DNA from: CAINEC01 sp046052065
Lineage (GTDB): Bacteria > Bacteroidota > Bacteroidia > AKYH767-A > OLB10
Direction of reading: 5' to 3'
Length of the DNA: 19,908 nt
Assembly: GCA_046052065.1 (NCBI GenBank)
Contig: JBJOND010000053.1
Location: 1-19,908, forward strand
Below are positions 15,014 to 19,908 of this stretch, piece after piece (positions within the stretch are counted from its first letter, which is position 1; every line of letters begins with the position of its first letter). The notes beneath the pieces were generated by a model, which did no database searches, was not told the DNA's origin, and worked only from the letters and a program-made list of their open reading frames with translations. The position numbers and the translations under genes are program-made.

Positions 15014-15361
15014 TTATTTTATAACCTTCGCTGCTTTTCCAAATTTATTAGCAAACTCACGCATTTCCTTCGATAATTCTTTATCACTCGTAGCGCGTTC
15101 ATATGAATCAGCCATACTTCTAAGCGTTTCATAAGTAAAAAATTGCATCTCCTCAACTGTCATTTCAGTTGTCCACAAATCGATGCGCATAGTGCTTTTT
15201 TCAATTTTATCCCAAAAGGCTAACATCATCGCTTTAGATTCTTTCTTTCCATCTAGGCCCGAATCTTCCGCCATCCATTCAATTTTAACTGGGTGCTTTT
15301 CATTATTTAGGGCTACCTGAATATTAATTTCAGATTGCTTTGCTATCTCATTTGTGCTCAT
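15014..15361 (-). CDS. gldC: Gliding motility protein GldC
   Basis: I recognise this 115-residue soluble protein as GldC, a small component associated with gliding motility in Bacteroidota such as Flavobacterium johnsoniae, where it is not strictly essential but improves motility. The body matches my recollection of the family: KSEINI-type N-terminus, IEWMAEDSG (28-36), KAMMLAFWD (43-51), MRIDLWTTEM (58-67), VEEMQFF and the end region MREFANKFGKA. It has no signal peptide or membrane segment. In F. johnsoniae gldC follows gldB; here gldB is not adjacent and gldC looks monocistronic with its own promoter. Presence of gldC suggests, but does not prove, that the cell has type IX secretion or gliding machinery. 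Confidence 0.88.
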   Translation of the reverse strand: MSTNEIAKQSEINIQVALNNEKHPVKIEWMAEDSGLDGKKESKAMMLAFWDKIEKSTMRIDLWTTEMTVEEMQFFTYETLRSMADSYERATSDKELSKEMREFANKFGKAAKVIK

Positions 15362-15385
15362 ATTTATTATTTATAAAATGCACGT

Positions 15386-15393
15386 CAAAAATA
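15386..15393 (-). promoter_or_regulatory. gldC: -7 promoter element of gldC
   Basis: TATTTTTG on the minus strand is a perfect TAnnTTTG match ending 24 bases before the gldC ATG, giving a leader of under 20 bases. A TTG at the proper -33 spacing is not apparent. Confidence 0.5.
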
Positions 15394-15448
15394 AGCATAA
15401 ACAACTATTTTAATCGATTATAACCTACTATTTAGCATACAAATTCAC

Positions 15449-15456
15449 TAAATTCG
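15449..15456 (+). promoter_or_regulatory. Candidate -7 element of the propeller/barrel gene
   Basis: TAAATTCG matches seven of eight positions of TAnnTTTG and lies 25 bases before the TTG start at 15481. No convincing -33 TTG is seen; the region is too AT-rich to be sure. Confidence 0.25.
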
Positions 15457-15480
15457 CCTTTCATTTTATCAATAAATTAA

Positions 15481-18400
15481 TTGAAAAAACTAATTGTAAT
15501 ATGGATTGTAATTTTAGTTGTCTCTTGCCAGACAACTCTTTTTGCGCAGTTCAGCAGAGGTTATCAAATGACTTTTGGTAAAAACAGAGTTCAATACACT
15601 GATTTTCTCTGGACTTTTTACCGATTTAAAAACTTTGATACTTATTACTACCTAGGAGGACAGGAATTAGCACAATATACAGGCAGAGTAGCTGAAAATG
15701 AAATTGCTGAAATTGAACAATTGTTCGATTATAAAATTAATGGCCGTTTTCAATTTATCATTTATAACAAGCTAACAGACTTTGAACAAAGTAACATTGG
15801 ATTAGGATCAGAAGATTTAAATACTAACACTGGTGGACTAACGAAGATAGTTGGGAATAAAGTATTAGTTTATTACGATGGAGATTATCGTCACTTTAGA
15901 GCGCAATTAAGAGCTGGTATTGCACAGGTTTTAATCAACCAACTACTTTACGGAGGTTCGGTTAGAGAACGTGTTCAGAGTGCGGCTTTAATTAATTTCC
16001 CAGACTGGTATATTAATGGACTAATAACATATGTAGCTAAAGGATGGTCTCTTGAAAACGATAACCAATTAAGGTCGTTGATAATTGGAAAGGGTGTGAA
16101 AAACTTCAATACACTTAGCGAAATAAACAGCACACTTGCAGGTCAATCATTATGGAATTTTGTGATTGCAAGATATGGCCCTAGCACTGTATCTAACTTG
16201 ATATACATGTCGAGAGTCAATAAAAATATTGAAGGAGGCTTTGTTTATGTTATTGGCTCTTCACTTAAAGAACTAAACAAAAACTGGAAAGAATATTACA
16301 CGCAGGTTTATAAAAATGATGACTCCCTTTTTGTTGATATGGCTCTAAAACCATCTCTCGTTTTTAAAAAGACAGTAAAAAACATTACGCAATTAAAATT
16401 AAGTCCGGATGGGAATTCAATTGCTTATGTAGAGAATAATGCCGGCAAGTACAAATTGTTCACCTATGATTTAATCAGAAACAAAAGAAAGAAACTTTTA
16501 AAAGGTGGATACAAACATGAGAACATTATTATTGATGAAACTAATCCGTTAATAGCATGGCATCCTTCGGGAAAATTTATCGCATCCATATTTGAGAAAA
16601 AGGGTAAATATCGTCTAGACTATTTCGAGTTAGGAAGAAAGACAAAACATACATCGAGCAAGTTTTATTATTTTGATAAGGTATTAGATTTTTCTTATTC
16701 CTCAAATGGAAATGATATCGTATTGAGTGGCGTGCAGAAAGGACAATCAGATATTTTTATTTTTAATCCGAGAACAAAATTCATACGACAAATAACGAGT
16801 GATCGTTGGGATGATGCTGCTCCTAAATTTGTAATGAACGATCAATACATCGTATTTCAATCGACACGATTTACAGACTCATTAAAAACAACCAACTTTA
16901 AGCAAAAAGAAGAATTATTCACCTCTAAAACTTCCGATTTGTTTCTATACGATTGTTTAAATTTTTCACCTAAACTTATTCAGTTAACAAATACACCGCT
17001 TGTTAATGAAACTAGTCCGCTTATGATTGACAATGCGCACTTCATGTTCTTAAGCGATATATCAGGAATTAAAAATAGACAATTAGCTACGTTAGATAGT
17101 ACAATTGCATATATCGATACTAGCATCCACTACAAGTATCTTGTTAATATTGAAAATATCAGCAATTATAAAAATGACATCTTACTGCAAGACGTAAATA
17201 GCAACAAGACAAAAAATGTTTTTATTAATCACAACAACTCACGTTATAGATTATATGTAAGTAATAATTCAGAATTAGCGAATAAACCTTCAGTAAAAAT
17301 TAATAAAACAAATCAGCGTAAGCAACAAGATAAAGAAGTAATTCCAAAGGAAAGACAAAAAGACATTAATGCAATTATCGACCTCACAGAGATAAAGCAA
17401 TCTACAATAAATACAAAAGATTCGAGCAAAGCATCATCTTCAAATTCATTTATTGCTGAATTTCCTAAGTATAAAAAAAGTCCCAATAAAAATTTAACAG
17501 CAATAGAAATTAAAAGCGATTCAACAGTAATGTCGAATGTAGATAGTGTTTTTTATAAGATGCCCAAGCAACGTAATTATGATATCACCTTTGCTCCTAC
17601 TTATGTCCTTACACAATTAGACAATACCTTAATAAATGAAACGTACCAAACTTTTACAGGTGGTGCTGTTTTCTTTGATCCAGGTCTAAACGGATTATTT
17701 AAAGTTGGATTAAATGATTTAATGGACGATTATCGATTAGTTGGCGGAGTTAAACTTTCTGGTAATTTAAATAGCAACGAATATTATTTGAGCTATGAAA
17801 ATTTAAAACATCAAACAGATCAGCAATGGAGTTTTTATCGTCAGTCGAGAGAAGAAATTTACACTTTTAATTACTTAAAAATCAATACGCATAATTTACG
17901 TTACGCTGTACGTTACCCATTTAATGATTTGACTTCTTTACGTTTTTCTGCATCGTTCAGAAATGATAGAATTGTAAATCTCAGTACCGATGTTACTAAT
18001 TTACAGGCTCCAAACAACCATCAAAACTGGGTTAGCTCACGACTTGAATTTGTGCACGATAACACTATCAATACAGGCTTGAATTTATTAAATGGCATTC
18101 GATATAAGTTGTTTGCTGAGTACTTTAATCAACTCGACAGAAGCAAATCTGATTTAACTGTTCTAGGGTTAGACATTCGTACTTATAAAAAAATTCATCG
18201 TCAGATAATCTGGGCAAATCGTATTGCCGCAAGTACATCCTTCGGAAACGATAAATTGATTTATTATTTAGGATCTACTGACAATTGTTTTACACCAGTA
18301 AATAATTTTAATCAGAATATTCAAATCGATTATACAAAGAATTATGCATTTCAAACCGTAGCTTCTAACCTTCGCGGCTTTACGCAAAACATTAGAAACG

Positions 18401-18762
18401 GAAATAGCTTTGCATTAATCAACAGCGAAATAAGATTTCCCATATTCCAATATTTAATTCGTAAGCCAATCCGAACGGACTTTTTTAGAAACTTTCAAGT
18501 TGTTGGATTTGGTGATATTGGAACAGCGTGGACAGGCTCATCGCCTTATGGAAAAAACAATTCCTTATTTCAAGCAGATTATCCAGGAAACCCTATTAGC
18601 ATAACAGTAACGAAAGATATTGAACCTATAGTTGGAGGATATGGCTTTGGATTAAGATCAAGAGTCCTTGGCTATTTTGTACGCGCTGATTGGGCATGGG
18701 GAATAGATGATGGCGTTACGCAACCACGATTATTTTATTTTTCTTTAGGACTAGACTTTTAA
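15481..18762 (+). CDS. Large envelope protein: inactive gluzincin-like domain, TolB-like propeller, Omp85-like outer-membrane barrel
   Basis: The 1093-residue product starts at TTG with KKLIVIWIVILVV and a likely signal peptide ending near residue 22 (LFAQ). Residues 25-290 resemble a peptidase-MA/gluzincin fold, but where HExxH would lie there is RAGIAQV (144-150), and in the following W-x-x-E-G motif Glu is Asn (DWYINGLITY, 175-184). Residues 299-570 contain TolB/PD40-like propeller blades such as QLKLSPDGNSIAY and IAWHPSGKFIAS. Residues 600-690 are polar and probably disordered. Residues 700-1093 form a predicted barrel ending in a BamA-like pattern: LRGFTQN, INSEIRFPIF, VVGFGDIGTAW and a C-terminal Phe (FSLGLDF). 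I know of similar proteins in Bacteroidota annotated only as TolB-like or PD40 proteins, function unassigned. A role in outer-membrane or surface biogenesis is inference. A VVSC lipobox-like site at 13-16 is an alternative processing site. Confidence 0.8.
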   Translation: MKKLIVIWIVILVVSCQTTLFAQFSRGYQMTFGKNRVQYTDFLWTFYRFKNFDTYYYLGGQELAQYTGRVAENEIAEIEQLFDYKINGRFQFIIYNKLTDFEQSNIGLGSEDLNTNTGGLTKIVGNKVLVYYDGDYRHFRAQLRAGIAQVLINQLLYGGSVRERVQSAALINFPDWYINGLITYVAKGWSLENDNQLRSLIIGKGVKNFNTLSEINSTLAGQSLWNFVIARYGPSTVSNLIYMSRVNKNIEGGFVYVIGSSLKELNKNWKEYYTQVYKNDDSLFVDMALKPSLVFKKTVKNITQLKLSPDGNSIAYVENNAGKYKLFTYDLIRNKRKKLLKGGYKHENIIIDETNPLIAWHPSGKFIASIFEKKGKYRLDYFELGRKTKHTSSKFYYFDKVLDFSYSSNGNDIVLSGVQKGQSDIFIFNPRTKFIRQITSDRWDDAAPKFVMNDQYIVFQSTRFTDSLKTTNFKQKEELFTSKTSDLFLYDCLNFSPKLIQLTNTPLVNETSPLMIDNAHFMFLSDISGIKNRQLATLDSTIAYIDTSIHYKYLVNIENISNYKNDILLQDVNSNKTKNVFINHNNSRYRLYVSNNSELANKPSVKINKTNQRKQQDKEVIPKERQKDINAIIDLTEIKQSTINTKDSSKASSSNSFIAEFPKYKKSPNKNLTAIEIKSDSTVMSNVDSVFYKMPKQRNYDITFAPTYVLTQLDNTLINETYQTFTGGAVFFDPGLNGLFKVGLNDLMDDYRLVGGVKLSGNLNSNEYYLSYENLKHQTDQQWSFYRQSREEIYTFNYLKINTHNLRYAVRYPFNDLTSLRFSASFRNDRIVNLSTDVTNLQAPNNHQNWVSSRLEFVHDNTINTGLNLLNGIRYKLFAEYFNQLDRSKSDLTVLGLDIRTYKKIHRQIIWANRIAASTSFGNDKLIYYLGSTDNCFTPVNNFNQNIQIDYTKNYAFQTVASNLRGFTQNIRNGNSFALINSEIRFPIFQYLIRKPIRTDFFRNFQVVGFGDIGTAWTGSSPYGKNNSLFQADYPGNPISITVTKDIEPIVGGYGFGLRSRVLGYFVRADWAWGIDDGVTQPRLFYFSLGLDF

Positions 18763-18773
18763 AATTAGAATTC

Positions 18774-19908
18774 ATGATAAACCCTGAATTAATTCAAAAA
18801 ATCGCAGAGAAAAACTTCAATGAAGTTTTATCGATAAGACGACATCTTCATATGAATCCTGAATTGTCATTTCATGAATTTGAAACTGCAAAATTTGTTG
18901 CTTCTAAGTTAAAAGAAATGAATATTTCATTTCAAGACAATGTAGCAGGAACAGGATTGGTCGGCATTATCAGAGGTAAAAATGATAATGGAAAAGTTGT
19001 TGCGTTAAGAGCAGATATGGATGCACTTCCAATTCATGAGGCAAACCAGGTTGACTATAAATCGACGAAGGATGGCGTAATGCATGCTTGTGGACATGAC
19101 GCTCATACTGCATCTTTATTAGGAGCTGCGTCTATCCTAAATGAATTAAAAGATCAATTTGATGGTACAATAAAATTACTTTTCCAACCAGGAGAAGAAA
19201 AATTACCCGGTGGTGCATCTTTAATGATTAAAGAAGGAGCACTTGAAAATCCAAAACCTAATAGTGTAATCGGACAACATGTAATGCCATTAATACCTTC
19301 GGGAAAAGTTGGATTTAGAAGTGGAATATACATGGCGAGCACTGATGAGTTGTATTTAAAAGTGATTGGCAAAGGTGGACATGGAGCTATGCCTCATTTG
19401 AATATTGATCCTGTATTAATTACATCTCATTTAATTGTTGCTCTACAACAAATTGTTAGTAGAGTTGCGAATCCAACAATGCCAAGTGTATTGTCATTTG
19501 GTAAATTAATAGCGAATGGAGCTACTAATGTAATACCCAATGAAGTCTATATCGAAGGTACATTCCGAACACTAAACGAAGAATGGAGAGCAGAAGCACA
19601 TCAACACATGCTTGATATGGCACATCAGTTAGTACAGTCAATGGGTGGGCGATTAGAATTCGAAATCAGAAAAGGTTATCCAGCATTAATCAATGATGAA
19701 GCTTTAACAGCCAAAGCAAAGATGAGCGCTATTGAATATTTAGGAAGTGAAAATGTATTAGATTTAGATATATGGATGGCGGCGGAAGATTTTTCATTCT
19801 ACTCACAAGTAGCGCCAGCATGCTTCTATCGTTTAGGTACGCGAAATGAAAGCAGAGGAATTACAAGTAGTGTGCATACTCCAACTTTCGATATCGAAGA
19901 AGAATCGC
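18774..19908 (+). CDS. M20D-family amidohydrolase, partial (C-terminus beyond right edge)
   Basis: This is a dinuclear metal amidohydrolase of the group that includes hippurate hydrolase, N-acetyl-diaminopimelate deacetylase and N-acyl or auxin-conjugate hydrolases; it should be cytoplasmic as no signal peptide is seen. Landmarks in the 378 codons present: RRHLHMNPELSFHE (22-35), RADMDALP (79-86), HACGHDAHT (104-112) with metal ligands C106 and H108, PGEE (139-142), the ligand H169 in GQHVMP, dimerisation-domain GGHGAMPH (201-208), AEDFSFY (337-343) and the final ligand H368 in SVHTPTFD. About 15-20 residues are missing compared with the usual 390-400. It starts 11 bases after the preceding stop and is probably cotranscribed with it. 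Substrate cannot be predicted from sequence. Confidence 0.93.
   Translation, partial: MINPELIQKIAEKNFNEVLSIRRHLHMNPELSFHEFETAKFVASKLKEMNISFQDNVAGTGLVGIIRGKNDNGKVVALRADMDALPIHEANQVDYKSTKDGVMHACGHDAHTASLLGAASILNELKDQFDGTIKLLFQPGEEKLPGGASLMIKEGALENPKPNSVIGQHVMPLIPSGKVGFRSGIYMASTDELYLKVIGKGGHGAMPHLNIDPVLITSHLIVALQQIVSRVANPTMPSVLSFGKLIANGATNVIPNEVYIEGTFRTLNEEWRAEAHQHMLDMAHQLVQSMGGRLEFEIRKGYPALINDEALTAKAKMSAIEYLGSENVLDLDIWMAAEDFSFYSQVAPACFYRLGTRNESRGITSSVHTPTFDIEEES

Noticed and set aside
15481..15546. Lipoprotein signal (VVSC lipobox at residues 13-16) for the barrel protein
   Set aside because: A C-terminal membrane barrel argues for ordinary signal peptidase I cleavage after LFA; kept only as an alternative.

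Overview
The window is chromosomal DNA from a member of the Bacteroidota. The evidence is AT-rich sequence, several TAnnTTTG-type -7 promoter elements, no convincing Shine-Dalgarno sequences, two TTG starts, a gliding-motility gldC gene, and a division/cell-wall (dcw) cluster in the order typical of that phylum. I cannot place it below phylum level. No tRNA, rRNA, insertion sequence, prophage or CRISPR array was seen.

Positions 1-12146 (minus strand) hold the dcw cluster. In transcription order it reads mraZ, rsmH, ftsL-like, ftsI (a PBP with a C-terminal PASTA domain), murE, mraY, murD, ftsW, murG, murC, and ftsQ cut by the left edge; ftsA and ftsZ would be expected beyond it. Genes overlap or lie at most 9 bases apart, so they look like one operon. 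MurE, MurD and MurC add amino acids or join them to the UDP-MurNAc precursor. MraY and MurG build lipids I and II. FtsW and the PBP polymerise and cross-link at the septum, and FtsL and FtsQ belong to the divisome scaffold. murF and ddl are absent from the positions they hold in enterobacteria. MurE carries the DNPR motif, so the stem peptide should contain meso-diaminopimelate.

Positions 12147-12605 form a divergent intergenic region. Upstream of mraZ lie three 10-base AGTGGG-type boxes in perfect 10-base register and a fourth exactly 40 bases further on. This matches the known operator architecture of MraZ and suggests autoregulation. A fifth, isolated box sits close to the divergent plus-strand gene.

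Positions 12606-15013 (plus strand) hold a PlsC-like O-acyltransferase, an OlsB-like GNAT N-acyltransferase and the ribosome-assembly GTPase engB. The first two together look like the two-enzyme route to N-acyloxyacyl amino acid lipids (glycine or ornithine lipids). engB converges on gldC (15014-15361, minus) with the two stop codons directly abutting.

Positions 15481-18762 (plus) encode a 1093-residue envelope protein. It combines a signal peptide, a gluzincin-like domain whose catalytic residues all appear lost, a TolB-like propeller, a disordered linker and a C-terminal Omp85-like outer-membrane barrel. This is the least understood and most interesting gene here. An M20D-family amidohydrolase follows 11 bases later and runs off the right edge.
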